A DNA stretch of 60,026 nt from Desulfosarcina sp. OttesenSCG-928-A07 (GTDB taxonomy: Bacteria > Desulfobacterota > Desulfobacteria > Desulfobacterales > Desulfosarcinaceae): NCBI GenBank assembly GCA_030267325.1, contig JAJDJS010000012.1, positions 1-60,026 on the forward strand, read 5' to 3'. Below are positions 8,403 through 18,563 of the stretch, piece after piece. The notes under the pieces were generated by a model, which saw only the letters and a program-made list of their open reading frames with translations, did no database searches and was not told the DNA's origin. The translations under genes were made by a program, and so were the position numbers. Position 1 is the stretch's first letter. Each line of letters starts with the position of its first letter.

Positions 8403-10115
8403 TTATGTTGTCATAGGGGTGCCGCAAACGCCGCAAAGACGGCAGTGGGAAGGATCCGCCGGGCAGGGAGGCGAGACCCGGGCTTCCAGGGCGCGGTGGT
8501 ACTCTTTCAAAAGGTAGCGGCGGTCAATGCCGTGGTCGATAAATTCCCATGGAAACCGTTCATCCGGAAATCGCTCCCGGTGGACATAAAAGCCCGGATC
8601 CATTTCCCAGCCGTCAAACTTTCCCGGGATGACGCCCTGGTTCTGATAAACCGCCAGCAGCACCGCTGCCACCCGTCGGTCTCCCCTTGCAATAATCCCC
8701 TGAAAATAGGCGTTTCCCGGTGAATCCGCATGCACCCGAACATTGGGCGTAGACTTTAAGCCATCCCGGATGATCTTGATTTTCCGTTTGAGGGTCTTTA
8801 CCGTATCCATGGCCGTCCACTGGAACGGGGTAAAAGGCTTGGGCACAAACGAACTGACACTCACCGTAATGCTGCCCATGCGTCCGGTTTTTCGGCTGGC
8901 CGCCAAAAAACACGCCTTGATGCGTTTGACCAATGTCACCACTTCCATCACATCATCTTCGGTTTCCGTTGGAAGCCCCACCATAAAATACAGTTTCAGG
9001 TTTGGAATACCGGCGTCCACCAGCATTTCCGCAGCGGTCAGGATCTGGGTTTCGGAAAGGCCCTTGTTGATTACCCGGCGCATCCGTTCAGACCCTGCAT
9101 CCGGCGCAATGGTGGCGGTTTTGGCACGGCTTTTCCGAAGTGCTTGGATCAGGGGCCCATCCAGGGCGTCGGCCCGGAGACTGCTGAATGCAAAATGGAC
9201 ATCTCGTCCTCGGTTTTTGCCACACAACTGGCCGATTTCCGGCAGATCAGACACTGCCGCCCCCACCAGGCCGATGCGATCTGTCAGGGCGCATCCTTCA
9301 TCTACCTGACGGGACAAAAGGGACAGCGACCTGAACCGGGGGGGCCGGTATATATACCCGGCACTGCAGAACCGGCAGCCGTGGGCGCATCCCCTGGAGA
9401 CTTCAATCAAATATGTGTCTGCAAAAGTGGTGTGGGGCGTAAGGATCGTGCTGGCCGTGGGAATTGTGGAAAGGTCCGGCGCCATCACCCGTTTTACTGT
9501 TGGCGGTGCGGCGCCTACAGGAGAAAATTCAGCCAGTGTATGATCTGTGTTATTGCGGGGCTGATACAATTGGGGCACATACACGCCTTGGACAGTTTGG
9601 GAAAGGCTTTCCAGAAGTGCCTGTTTCTTTAAACTCGGATCAAAAGCTTCAAAAAAATCCGGGATCAGGATTTCGGCTTCACCCAGCAGGAACACATCGA
9701 TAAATGGCGAAAGGGGTTCTGGGTTGAGAAAGCAAAAGACGCCGCCTGCCAGCACCAGGGGACAGGTATCATCACGTTGGGCTGCGAAGAGGGAACATCC
9801 TGCTTTTTCAAGGAGGGTTAAAATCCGGGGGGCATCATTTTCATAACTGATGGAAAAGGCGATGATGTCAAATTCGCCAAGGGGGCGATTATTTTCAAGC
9901 GTTTTTATCGGTTCATGGCGATTTTCCGCCTCCGGGAAAAAAGCCCGTTCACATACCACATGGTCAAAGGCATTGATCAGCCGGTAAACGGTCTGAAACC
10001 CGAGGTTGGACATCCCCACCCAATAGGTGTTGGGATACACCAATGCCACCCGGAGCCGGCCGGAAGCGGATTTTCGAATCGTACCGCGTTCGGCGGCTCT
10101 GGCGGTGGCAATCAC
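8403..10115 (-). CDS. Radical-SAM protein of the TIGR03960-like family
   Basis: The 570-residue protein has an N-terminal Rossmann, B12-binding-like region (RVALVYPNTYWVGMSNLGFQ) and a radical-SAM core whose cluster cysteines are Cys243, Cys247 and Cys250 in RGCAHGCRFC. The extreme C terminus carries a second cysteine group (PCPADPSHCRLCGVC), which could bind zinc or another cluster. The reaction is unknown; relatives are often found near ribonuclease G or cell-division genes. GTG start preceded by GAGG. It lies 60 bases downstream of ftsZ on the same strand and may be transcribed with the dcw cluster. Confidence 0.8.
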   Translation of the reverse strand: MIATARAAERGTIRKSASGRLRVALVYPNTYWVGMSNLGFQTVYRLINAFDHVVCERAFFPEAENRHEPIKTLENNRPLGEFDIIAFSISYENDAPRILTLLEKAGCSLFAAQRDDTCPLVLAGGVFCFLNPEPLSPFIDVFLLGEAEILIPDFFEAFDPSLKKQALLESLSQTVQGVYVPQLYQPRNNTDHTLAEFSPVGAAPPTVKRVMAPDLSTIPTASTILTPHTTFADTYLIEVSRGCAHGCRFCSAGYIYRPPRFRSLSLLSRQVDEGCALTDRIGLVGAAVSDLPEIGQLCGKNRGRDVHFAFSSLRADALDGPLIQALRKSRAKTATIAPDAGSERMRRVINKGLSETQILTAAEMLVDAGIPNLKLYFMVGLPTETEDDVMEVVTLVKRIKACFLAASRKTGRMGSITVSVSSFVPKPFTPFQWTAMDTVKTLKRKIKIIRDGLKSTPNVRVHADSPGNAYFQGIIARGDRRVAAVLLAVYQNQGVIPGKFDGWEMDPGFYVHRERFPDERFPWEFIDHGIDRRYLLKEYHRALEARVSPPCPADPSHCRLCGVCGTPMTT

Positions 10116-10175
10116 CCGTTTACCTCGGGCTCACCTTTAAATAACGGACACAACAAGAGATGAACAGACCCTCAA

Positions 10176-11351
10176 TTAATCGGCTCTCCGACGCAGAAAC
10201 GTCGGGATTTCAAGATCGTCCTCATCTGTCGCCATGTTGTAGTGTTGCTGAACATCAGTGGTTCGGGTGCTGAGGGTTTTCTTCAGCCGGATAAAGGTAG
10301 GCATGTCCAGGTCCGACGGCGTCAGCGTCCTGACATTTCCTGGGTAGGACAGAGAATTTCCAGCAGATTCCACCGGTGCCGCCATCTCTCTGTCATCGCC
10401 GATACCAGTAGCAATGACGGTGACACTCATGTTGTCGCCCATGTTCTCATCGATCCGCATACCCCAGATAATATCCGCATCCGGTCCCACTTCATCGTGA
10501 ACGCGCTGGGACGCCTCGATGGCTTCTTCCATGGTGAGATTGCTGTCGGCGCTGATGCCCACAATCACGCCCTTGGCGCCGGAAATATTGATGTCTTCGA
10601 GAAGGGGATGTGAAAAAGCCCGCTCGGCAGCTTCAATGGCCCGGTTTTCGCCATTGGAAATACCAATACCCATAATGGCCATGCCGGCCCGACTCATGGT
10701 CGTCCGGACATCGGCAAAGTCAAGATTGACAACAGCGGGAATCGTGATGAGGTCGGTGATGCTTTTCACAGAATGAAGCAGAATTTCATCTGCTTTTTTG
10801 AACATGTCTACCATTTTCGCATTTTTGGAAGCCAGTCCCCGGAGCCTGTCATTGGAAATGGTAATCACCGTGTCCGCGGTTTTTTTCAGTTCCTGAATGC
10901 CATCATCCGCCTGCAGGGTCCGTTTCCGGCCTTCAAAGAAAAACGGCCGGGTGATCACCGCCACCGTCAGAATACCCATTTCCTTGCACAACTGGGCAAT
11001 TACCGGTGCGGCGCCGGTTCCGGTTCCCCCGCCAAATCCGGCGGCAATGAACACCATATTGGAATCCGCCAGAACTTCCTTGAGCACCTCGGCGTTTTCC
11101 ATGGCCGCATCCCGGCCCACGCAGGGGTTGGCGCCTGCGCCCAGTCCTTCAGTCATGGTCGTGCCCAGCTGAATCCGGGTTTCCGCCAAAGAGGTTTCCA
11201 GTGCCTGGGCATCGGTATTGGCGGAAATAAACTTCACCCCCTGGAGCCCGCTGGCAATCATGTTGTTAATGGCGTTTCCGCCGCCGCCGCCCACACCGAT
11301 CACTTTGATTTTTGCTCGACTGTTGTTTTCCATGGTCATCATATTTATCAT
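10176..11351 (-). CDS. ftsZ: Cell-division GTPase FtsZ
   Basis: Tubulin homologue that polymerises into the division ring. The tubulin signature GGGTGTG is at about residues 108-114, the T7 loop region NLDFADVRTTM and GTP contacts are intact, and the C-terminal conserved peptide EIPTFLRR, which binds FtsA and other partners, is preserved after a variable linker. Length 391 is typical. Several ATGs cluster at the start; the first follows AGGGGGAG closely. Last classical gene of the dcw cluster here. Confidence 0.98.
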   Translation of the reverse strand: MINMMTMENNSRAKIKVIGVGGGGGNAINNMIASGLQGVKFISANTDAQALETSLAETRIQLGTTMTEGLGAGANPCVGRDAAMENAEVLKEVLADSNMVFIAAGFGGGTGTGAAPVIAQLCKEMGILTVAVITRPFFFEGRKRTLQADDGIQELKKTADTVITISNDRLRGLASKNAKMVDMFKKADEILLHSVKSITDLITIPAVVNLDFADVRTTMSRAGMAIMGIGISNGENRAIEAAERAFSHPLLEDINISGAKGVIVGISADSNLTMEEAIEASQRVHDEVGPDADIIWGMRIDENMGDNMSVTVIATGIGDDREMAAPVESAGNSLSYPGNVRTLTPSDLDMPTFIRLKKTLSTRTTDVQQHYNMATDEDDLEIPTFLRRRAD

Positions 11352-11427
11352 TTACTCCCCCTTTGAATTGATTCTGATGGTGCAGCAACGATTTCACGCC
11401 ACCGCCGCAATTCGTCACAATTTTTTA

Positions 11428-12660
11428 TCAGATCACATCCTTGAACCATTTTTTCATGCGCGCAAGAAGGGTGGCGAATATGTTCGGGTCGCGGATCCGG
11501 AATTTCTTTTCCGGCTCTTTTTTGGCTCCGTAAAGCACCAGCCCGACACCTGTGGCAAACATGGGGTTGTTGACAACATCCGTCAGACCACTGATTCCAC
11601 GGGGTCGTCCCATCCGGGCCGGAACACCGAAGACCGCTTCGGCAATATCGGTTACCCCGTCCAGAAGAGATGTCCCGCCGCACAGCACCATGCCCGAGGC
11701 AATGGTGTTTTCCATGCCGGAAGAGACAATCTCGCGGTTCAGCAACGTGAAAATTTCCTCCATGCGCGGAGCCAGGATTTCTCCCAAAATCTGGCGGGGC
11801 AGTTTTCTGGGCTCACGGCCGCCCATTCCAGGTACTTCAATGGTTGCATTCGCCTGAATTCCCGTATGATTGCAGGTTCCAAATTTTCGTTTGATCTGTT
11901 CGGCCTCGTTGAGGGGCGCACGCAGGCCGATGGCAATATCACTGGTCAGATTATCGCCGCCCAAGGGCAGGACAAAGGTATGCCGGATATTTTTTCTGGA
12001 AAAAATCGCCATATCACTGGTGCCGCCGCCCAGATCAATGAGTCCGGCACCGAGCTGTTTTTCTTCTTCGGTCAGAACCGCCTCGCCCGATGCCAGGCTT
12101 TCCAGCACGATGTCACACACATCAAGGCCGGCGCGATTGGCGCATTTCACAATGTTATGGGCGGATGTCACTGCACCCGTCACAATGTGAATTCGGGCTT
12201 CCAGGCGAACACCGGCCATCCCCACAGGATTCTGGATACCGGTCTGTTCGTCCACGATATATTCCTGGGGAAGCACATGAATCACCTCCCGGTCCGTGGG
12301 GATAGCAACGGCCCGGGCCGCATCAATCACCCGGTCCACATCATGGGGTGTGATTTCCGCACCCTTGATGGCGACAATGCCACTGCTGTTGAAGCTGGTG
12401 ATATGGCCGCCGGCAATCCCGGTATAAACAGATGAAATCTCGCATCCGGCCATGAGTTCGGCCTCTTCCACCGCTCTTTTGATGGACTCCACTGTGGCTT
12501 CAATATTCACCACCACGCCTTTGCGCAGTCCGATGGAGGGATGGGAACCAATACCAATGATATGGATATCCCGCCCCATCATCTCGCCCACTACCGCACA
12601 GATTTTGGTGGTTCCGATATCAAGCCCGACAACAATATTGCCTTCTCTATGTCCCTGCAA
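11428..12660 (-). CDS. ftsA: Cell-division protein FtsA
   Basis: Actin-like protein that tethers FtsZ to the membrane. The phosphate-1 motif GLDIGTTKICAVVGE is near the N terminus, and the SHS2-containing 1C insertion and a phosphate-2 motif (LIDLGGGTSDMAIF) follow. The C terminus RMKKWFKDVI is a typical amphipathic membrane-targeting helix. The start is an unusual TTG, supported by a perfect GAGGAGG six bases upstream; the ribosome site lies within the end of ftsQ, which overlaps by 14 bases. Confidence 0.97.
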   Translation of the reverse strand: MQGHREGNIVVGLDIGTTKICAVVGEMMGRDIHIIGIGSHPSIGLRKGVVVNIEATVESIKRAVEEAELMAGCEISSVYTGIAGGHITSFNSSGIVAIKGAEITPHDVDRVIDAARAVAIPTDREVIHVLPQEYIVDEQTGIQNPVGMAGVRLEARIHIVTGAVTSAHNIVKCANRAGLDVCDIVLESLASGEAVLTEEEKQLGAGLIDLGGGTSDMAIFSRKNIRHTFVLPLGGDNLTSDIAIGLRAPLNEAEQIKRKFGTCNHTGIQANATIEVPGMGGREPRKLPRQILGEILAPRMEEIFTLLNREIVSSGMENTIASGMVLCGGTSLLDGVTDIAEAVFGVPARMGRPRGISGLTDVVNNPMFATGVGLVLYGAKKEPEKKFRIRDPNIFATLLARMKKWFKDVI

Positions 12661-13564
12661 TGCTCACCTCCTCACGGACCGAACGGGTTAATTCAACCGG
12701 TACAGGTGTTATCACAATTCGATTGATATCAAAAAGATCAATGCATTGATAGTCAGGCGCCATGCGGTGATCTTTTTCTATTTGTTTAAGCAGGCCGGAC
12801 AAAACCGCATATTTTTCCCGATACTGCCCAAATCCCATGACAATGGCTCGCTCTTCTGTTCCCAGATAAACTGTCGCGCCGATATGGGGGTCCATCCGGA
12901 TGTGATTTACCGGAATATTGGAAAGGGTGGGGGGCCCTGTTTCCCGAAAAAGCCGAAACATCTCCATCGCTGCCTGGAATGAAGGGGTATCCGGCCATCC
13001 CGGCGCCGGTAGATCCCTGTTATCCAGACCGGTGATGCGGGGGCGAAAGTCTCCATCTGATCCATCCGCCTGTTTGAAAATCTGGCCTGACTGGTTGACC
13101 AGAAAAGCGGTACCGTCAGATATTTCCAGCAGGGCCAAGGGTTCTTCTTCTTCTATCCGGATATGCAGCTCAGATGGAATAATCCGGCTAATGGACGCCT
13201 TTGCCACCCAAGGATGATTGAGGATCCGCTGTTTGGCAGTGGAAAGGTTGATCGACAGAATATTGACCCCCGGTTTGATGCCGGAAATGTCCAGAATTTC
13301 CTGCTCGCTCAGCCGCTGGCATCCGGTTACCACGATACGCTTGGCCTCGAAACGCCGGGTCTGGGTAAAATAATCATAAACCAGAATAAAGCCGACGCTT
13401 AAGGCCAGCATCACCAGAAGCCCACCCCCGGTTTTGACAAAAAACCGAAACCAATGCCGGCGGTTTTCCTTTCGGACAGCACTGTTGCGGCGAAACCGGT
13501 TTTTTTTCCGGGAAAACCGGCTTCCGAAGCTTTTCAGTGTTTTTATGGGAGCGGAGATTCGCAT
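12647..13564 (-). CDS. ftsQ: Cell-division protein FtsQ
   Basis: The 305-residue bitopic protein has a basic cytoplasmic N terminus (about 45 residues), one transmembrane helix (about 48-70), then a POTRA domain (FEAKRIVVTGCQRLSEQEILDISGI) and the FtsQ/DivIB beta domain. It links early and late divisome proteins. It overlaps murC by 22 bases and ftsA by 14, consistent with one transcript. Confidence 0.94.
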   Translation of the reverse strand: MRISAPIKTLKSFGSRFSRKKNRFRRNSAVRKENRRHWFRFFVKTGGGLLVMLALSVGFILVYDYFTQTRRFEAKRIVVTGCQRLSEQEILDISGIKPGVNILSINLSTAKQRILNHPWVAKASISRIIPSELHIRIEEEEPLALLEISDGTAFLVNQSGQIFKQADGSDGDFRPRITGLDNRDLPAPGWPDTPSFQAAMEMFRLFRETGPPTLSNIPVNHIRMDPHIGATVYLGTEERAIVMGFGQYREKYAVLSGLLKQIEKDHRMAPDYQCIDLFDINRIVITPVPVELTRSVREEVSIAGT

Positions 13565-14934
13565 TTTTTTAGTTTTTCCAGGATCAGTTCACCGATCTGG
13601 TACACGTTTCCTGCGCCCAAGGTCAGTACAATGTCCCCGGCGCTTACTATTTCTAAAAGGTGCGTCACACAGGCCTCGGCTGTTTCCACAAACATCACAT
13701 TCGGATGTCCAGTGACCTGAACCGCTTCCACCACGCTTTGTCCACTCACATCCGATAGTGGTTTTTCGCCGGCTCCGTAAATCGGCAGAATCATCAGAAC
13801 ATCGGCATTTTCAAAGGAAGATCCGAATTCGTGGATAAGGGACCGGGTCCTTGAATAGCGGTGCGGCTGAAACACCACCACCAGCCGACGATCCGGCCAG
13901 TTGATTCTGGCCGCTGCCAGTGTGGCCTGAATTTCTGTGGGGTGATGACCGTAATCATCCACCACACAAATGCCGCCACACTCTCCCTTGGCTTCCATTC
14001 GCCGTTCTACCCCCTTGACATGGGCCAGGGCGGTTTTCATGGCACCCACAGAAATGCCCAGTTCCAATCCCACGGCAATGGCGGCAAGGGCGTTCTGGGC
14101 ATTGTGCAGCCCGGACAAAGGAAGATGAAATCGGCCAAGCTGGGTTTTGCCGTAAACCACCGTAAAATCGCTTTTCATGACGCCGACTCGGATATCACGC
14201 ATCATGAGATCGGCTTGTTCGTGCTGGCCGTAAGTGGTCATCCGTTTTTTGATTCGAGGAAATAAATCCCTTAAGGCCGGGTTATCCATGCAGAGCACAG
14301 CCAGACCATAAAAGGGAATCCGGTCGATAAAATCCAGAAATCCCTGCTGGACCGCTGTCATGTCAGGATAAAAATCCATGTGTTCCCGATCCATGTTGGT
14401 GACCACGGAAATAGCCGGAGAAAGCCGGAGAAAAGAGCCGTCGCTCTCGTCCGCCTCCACCACCATGAAGTCCCCTTTTCCCGATATGGCGTTGGCGCCG
14501 TTTGCGTCGAGCTTTCCGCCGATGACAACTGTGGGGTCCAGTCCGCCGCCGGTCAGTACGGCTGCTACCAAGGCGGTGGTTGTGGTTTTGCCGTGGGACC
14601 CGGCGACCGCCACCCCGTATTTGTACCGCATGAGTTCCGCCAGCATTTCTGCCCGGGGAATCACCGGAACAGCAGCCTTTCTGGCAGATACCACTTCCGG
14701 ATTTAAACCATCAATGGCCGATGATACGACGACCACATCAGCGCCGTTGATTTGATCGGCCCGATGACCGATATGAACCGTCGCTCCCTGTCTTGTCAAT
14801 GCCTCTGTCATATCCGAGGCCTTGGCATCGGAACCGGAAACCCGGTAACCGAGATCCATCAGCAGGCTGGCGATGCCGCTCATTCCGATGCCACCGATGC
14901 CGACAAGATGGATATGGTAATTTTTCAGGTACAT
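13543..14934 (-). CDS. murC: UDP-N-acetylmuramate--L-alanine ligase
   Basis: Adds L-alanine to UDP-MurNAc. The N-terminal Rossmann region (HLVGIGGIGMSGIA), the Mur-ligase P-loop (AGSHGKTTTTALV) and the C-terminal domain (DDYGHHPTEIQATL, FQPHRYSRT) are present; length 463 fits the family. The ATG at 14934 overlapping the murG end was preferred to a GTG nine codons upstream, since the conserved fold begins at once. The neighbours usual on this side in many proteobacteria, murB and ddl, are missing. Confidence 0.97.
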   Translation of the reverse strand: MYLKNYHIHLVGIGGIGMSGIASLLMDLGYRVSGSDAKASDMTEALTRQGATVHIGHRADQINGADVVVVSSAIDGLNPEVVSARKAAVPVIPRAEMLAELMRYKYGVAVAGSHGKTTTTALVAAVLTGGGLDPTVVIGGKLDANGANAISGKGDFMVVEADESDGSFLRLSPAISVVTNMDREHMDFYPDMTAVQQGFLDFIDRIPFYGLAVLCMDNPALRDLFPRIKKRMTTYGQHEQADLMMRDIRVGVMKSDFTVVYGKTQLGRFHLPLSGLHNAQNALAAIAVGLELGISVGAMKTALAHVKGVERRMEAKGECGGICVVDDYGHHPTEIQATLAAARINWPDRRLVVVFQPHRYSRTRSLIHEFGSSFENADVLMILPIYGAGEKPLSDVSGQSVVEAVQVTGHPNVMFVETAEACVTHLLEIVSAGDIVLTLGAGNVYQIGELILEKLKKCESPLP

Positions 14935-16052
14935 GCAAGGTTGTCCACCAACTGGTAACACGATTTCACAATAAACGATGCTGCATCCGGTCGTCCCAGG
15001 GTTCTGGACCTTTCTCCCATGGTGGCCAATTGATCAGGCGATGCCAAAAGCGTGCTGATCTTGCGGGCCAGAGCCGGGCCGTCGAGGTCCTTTTCCAGAA
15101 TCATTCGGGCCGCGCCGTTCTCCACAAACAACCTGGCATTGTGCTCCTGATGATTATCTGCGGCAAAAGGATATGGAATCAAAATGGCCGGTTTTCCCAA
15201 AACAGCAAGCTCGGCAAGGGTGGTAGCGCCTGCCCGGCAGACCACCAAGTCGGCCTTTTGGTACTGTGCGGCCATGTCGTGAAAAAATGCTCTGACTTCG
15301 CTATTTACCCCATGACGGGTATAGGCATCCATTACCCTTTCATGGTCTGTTTCACCGGTCTGATGTATAAACCTCAGATCCGCCTGATTTGCAAGATGGG
15401 AAAGTGCGTCGATTACCGCCAAATTAATTTTATGCGCGCCCTGACTGCCCCCAAGCACCAGAATAATAAATTCATTTTTTTTCCCCGGTGCGGTTTTGGC
15501 TGCTGCCAGAATGTCTGCCCGAACCGGATTGCCGGAAACCTGTTTTCGCGTTGGATTGATGTTTCCTTGGGTCTCCTCAAAGCTGACAAATATCCGGCTG
15601 GCAAAGGGGAACAGCATTCGGTGGGTGATGCCGGGAAGGGTATTTTGTTCACACACCACCAGGGGAATGCCCTTCAGCCAGGCAGCAAGCCCCACGGGTC
15701 CGGCCGCATATCCGCCTACCGAGACCACAAGATCAGCCCCCTCGCGTCCCAAAAGGGTCATGGCCTGAGAAATCGCCAGGGGAATTTTGGCCATGGCCCG
15801 TCCCTTGTCCCATATCCGCCGTCCTTTGATGCCCTCCACGGAAAGGGTTTTCTGGGGAAATCCGGCCAAGGCCAGGGCCTCTATTTCAAAGGGACGGCCC
15901 GGCCCAATAAAAAGAACGCGATTTTTCTCATTTGTGTCCATAAAGGCATTGGCCACAGCAATGCCGGGGAAAAGATGACCACCGGTACCACCGCCGGCCA
16001 CTACCACGCGAAGGGATCGTTTGACTTTCCCGGTATCAGGTTCGGGTACCAT
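14925..16052 (-). CDS. murG: Lipid II synthase MurG (GlcNAc transferase)
   Basis: The 375-residue GT28-family enzyme transfers GlcNAc from UDP-GlcNAc to lipid I on the cytoplasmic membrane face. The N-terminal glycine-rich loop VVVAGGGTGGHLFPGIAV and the C-terminal nucleotide-binding loops (VLGGSQGAHKIN; CRAGATTLAEL) are intact. The start lies inside the ftsW 3' end (17-base overlap). Confidence 0.97.
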   Translation of the reverse strand: MVPEPDTGKVKRSLRVVVAGGGTGGHLFPGIAVANAFMDTNEKNRVLFIGPGRPFEIEALALAGFPQKTLSVEGIKGRRIWDKGRAMAKIPLAISQAMTLLGREGADLVVSVGGYAAGPVGLAAWLKGIPLVVCEQNTLPGITHRMLFPFASRIFVSFEETQGNINPTRKQVSGNPVRADILAAAKTAPGKKNEFIILVLGGSQGAHKINLAVIDALSHLANQADLRFIHQTGETDHERVMDAYTRHGVNSEVRAFFHDMAAQYQKADLVVCRAGATTLAELAVLGKPAILIPYPFAADNHQEHNARLFVENGAARMILEKDLDGPALARKISTLLASPDQLATMGERSRTLGRPDAASFIVKSCYQLVDNLACT

Positions 16053-17181
16053 GGGCTCCGATATTCATCATGATGCCGATTGCCGCCATATTGATCAGTA
16101 AGCTGGTTCCGCCATAGCTCAAAAACGGTAAGGTCAATCCCTTTGGCGGTAAAAGTCCCAAGGTGACGCCCATGTTGATGCAGACCTGAAGGCCCAGGCT
16201 CACCGTAATTCCGGTGGCCAGCAGTGTGCCGAACCGGTCCCGGGTCTGCCGGGAAATGGCTGTGCAGCGAATCAGAATCACCGCGTACAGCGCTACAACA
16301 ATCGCTACCCCCACCAGCCCCAACTCTTCTCCCACCACAGAAAAAATAAAATCCGTGTGGGGCTCGGGCAAATAAAAGAGCTTCTGATATCCTTTTCCCA
16401 GTCCAACGCCGGTAATACCGCCAGAGCCAAAGGCCATGAGGGAGTGAACCACCTGGTAGCCGGTATCCGCGCTGTCCTTCCACGGATCCAGAAAACTGGT
16501 GAGCCGTTTCACCCGGTAGTCGGCACTGGTCATGAAAAACCAAGCCATGGGCGCCAGAAACGGTATCACTGCAGAAAGATGGAAGAGCTTGCATCCGCCT
16601 ACGAACAGCATCATCCAGGTGATCAGAAAAAAAATAACCATGGCCCCGAAATCCGGCTGGGCCTGGAGCAACAGGATAAATACGCCCAGAACAATGACAT
16701 GGGGAAGAAATCCCACATAAAAGTCACCGAGCTGATCGACTTTTTTGCTCATGGAGTACGAAAGGTAAACGACCAAGGCCATTCGTGCCAGTTCTGACGG
16801 CTGAAACTGTAATGGACCGATTTGAAGCCACCGGGCAGCACCGCCGGCTTTCACCCCCAAAGGTGAGAAGGCCACCAGTATCAACAGGATCAGGGAGACT
16901 AAAAGCGCCGGATAAGCTATGGCCCGGTACCATCGGAACGGAATATAGCTGAACGCCACCAACACCACAACACCAGAAAAAGCAAAGAAGCCTTGCTTCT
17001 TGAGAAAGAAATAGCCGTTCCCGAATTTTTTGAAGGCCAAGGCTGAGCTGGCACTGTACACCATTACAATTCCGATGCCCACCAGGAGCAGCACAGAAAA
17101 CAGTAGTCCCAGATCATAAATCAGCGGCTGACTGACAAGTTGTTTTGCAGACGACGGTTGAGCGGCAGATGCGGTGTTCAT
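16036..17181 (-). CDS. ftsW: SEDS-family peptidoglycan glycosyltransferase FtsW
   Basis: Polytopic membrane protein of about ten transmembrane segments, 381 residues, polymerising lipid II at the septum together with FtsI. Family motifs include WLQIGPLQFQPSELARMALV and the C-terminal PPKGLTLPFLSYGGTSLL. It shares an ATGA overlap with murD upstream. Its position between murD and murG identifies FtsW rather than RodA. Confidence 0.97.
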   Translation of the reverse strand: MNTASAAQPSSAKQLVSQPLIYDLGLLFSVLLLVGIGIVMVYSASSALAFKKFGNGYFFLKKQGFFAFSGVVVLVAFSYIPFRWYRAIAYPALLVSLILLILVAFSPLGVKAGGAARWLQIGPLQFQPSELARMALVVYLSYSMSKKVDQLGDFYVGFLPHVIVLGVFILLLQAQPDFGAMVIFFLITWMMLFVGGCKLFHLSAVIPFLAPMAWFFMTSADYRVKRLTSFLDPWKDSADTGYQVVHSLMAFGSGGITGVGLGKGYQKLFYLPEPHTDFIFSVVGEELGLVGVAIVVALYAVILIRCTAISRQTRDRFGTLLATGITVSLGLQVCINMGVTLGLLPPKGLTLPFLSYGGTSLLINMAAIGIMMNIGAHGTRT

Positions 17182-18539
17182 GTCAATTCATCCACAGCTT
17201 CCCGGAAAGCATCTCCCCGGTGCGCATAGTTGTCAAACATGTCAAAACTGGCGCAGGCCGGTGAAAACAATACCGTATCGCCTGCGCTGGCCATGGAAAG
17301 GGAAGCACGCACCGCCTCCTTCAGGCTGGAGACCGACAAAACACCCTGCCGGGGTTTTCCCGAAAGGACGGTCGCAATCTCGCCGCGTGCTTCGCCCATC
17401 ACCACCAAAACCTTTACCCGGCGCTGTACGGTTTCTTCCAGATGCCGGAAATCACAGTTTTTATTCTGGCCGCCCATGATGAGAATCACAGGTTCATCAA
17501 AGCATTCCAGGGCCCGTTTGGTGGCATCCACATTGGTGGCTTTGGAATCGTTGACAAAACGGACACCCCTGTGGATCCCGGCATCTTCCATCCGGTGGTG
17601 CAGCCCGGTAAACGTATCCAGGGTTTTCTGGATACCTGCATCCGTGGCACCGTGTTCCCGGGCGGCCAGACACGCGGCAGCGATGTTTTCCCGGTTGTGG
17701 GGTCCTGTCAACAAGTTGCGGGACAACGAAAAAGATGCGGTCATGTGATTGTCGGCCATAATCCGGATCTCGTTTTTTTGGATCCATGCACCTGCGGCAA
17801 CCGGACTGTCGGAAAAAAAACAGGTTCTGGCACGCGGCGGATTTTTTTCCGTCATGGCTGCAACTTCCAGGTCCATCCCATTCAGGATCGCCAGGTCAGA
17901 AGCCTCCTGGTTTTGAAAGATTGCCCATTTGGCGGCTGCATAAGCGGAAAAATCAGCATACCGGTCCAGGTGGTCGGGGGTAATATTCAATAGCATAGCG
18001 GTGTTTGGCCGAAAACGGACGATGGTGTCCAGTTGAAAACTGCTGACTTCCACAACTGCCACATCCACCAGATCAGATGCGCTGTCAACGCAGGTAATGA
18101 GCGGTGTTCCGATATTTCCCCCCACAAAAACCCGGAGTCCGCTGTTTTCCAGCATTTTCCCCGTCAGTTCGGTTGTCGTGGTTTTCCCATTGGTGCCGGT
18201 GATGGCGATCATGGGAATCTGAAGATGGGACGCTGCCAGTTCCATCTCGCCGATGACCGGAATCCCTTTTTCCCGTGCTGACGCAAGGGCCGGCAGGGTA
18301 TGGGGAACACCCGGGCTGAGCACCACCATATCGGCGTTTTCAAAATCCGCTGCCCCATGGCTGCCCAGTCTGAACCGCACATCCAGGCCCGAAAGCGCAG
18401 TCATGGCATCCTGAAGCCGGCTTTCCGGCGCCTGGTCCACCACTGTGACCCGGCTTCCTCTTTGGGCCAGAAACCGGGTTGTGGCAATACCTGACCGGCC
18501 AAGTCCCACCACCACCACCTGTTCAGGGTTTAACGGCAT
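17178..18539 (-). CDS. murD: UDP-N-acetylmuramoylalanine--D-glutamate ligase
   Basis: Adds D-glutamate to UDP-MurNAc-Ala. The N-terminal VVGLGRSGIATTRFL Rossmann loop, the P-loop TGTNGKTTTTELTG and the C-terminal NDSKATNVDATKRAL are clear; 453 residues is the usual length. AGGAAGGGG precedes the start. Confidence 0.97.
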   Translation of the reverse strand: MPLNPEQVVVVGLGRSGIATTRFLAQRGSRVTVVDQAPESRLQDAMTALSGLDVRFRLGSHGAADFENADMVVLSPGVPHTLPALASAREKGIPVIGEMELAASHLQIPMIAITGTNGKTTTTELTGKMLENSGLRVFVGGNIGTPLITCVDSASDLVDVAVVEVSSFQLDTIVRFRPNTAMLLNITPDHLDRYADFSAYAAAKWAIFQNQEASDLAILNGMDLEVAAMTEKNPPRARTCFFSDSPVAAGAWIQKNEIRIMADNHMTASFSLSRNLLTGPHNRENIAAACLAAREHGATDAGIQKTLDTFTGLHHRMEDAGIHRGVRFVNDSKATNVDATKRALECFDEPVILIMGGQNKNCDFRHLEETVQRRVKVLVVMGEARGEIATVLSGKPRQGVLSVSSLKEAVRASLSMASAGDTVLFSPACASFDMFDNYAHRGDAFREAVDELT

Positions 18540-18563
18540 GTCCCCTTCCTGTTGTTTTTGTTA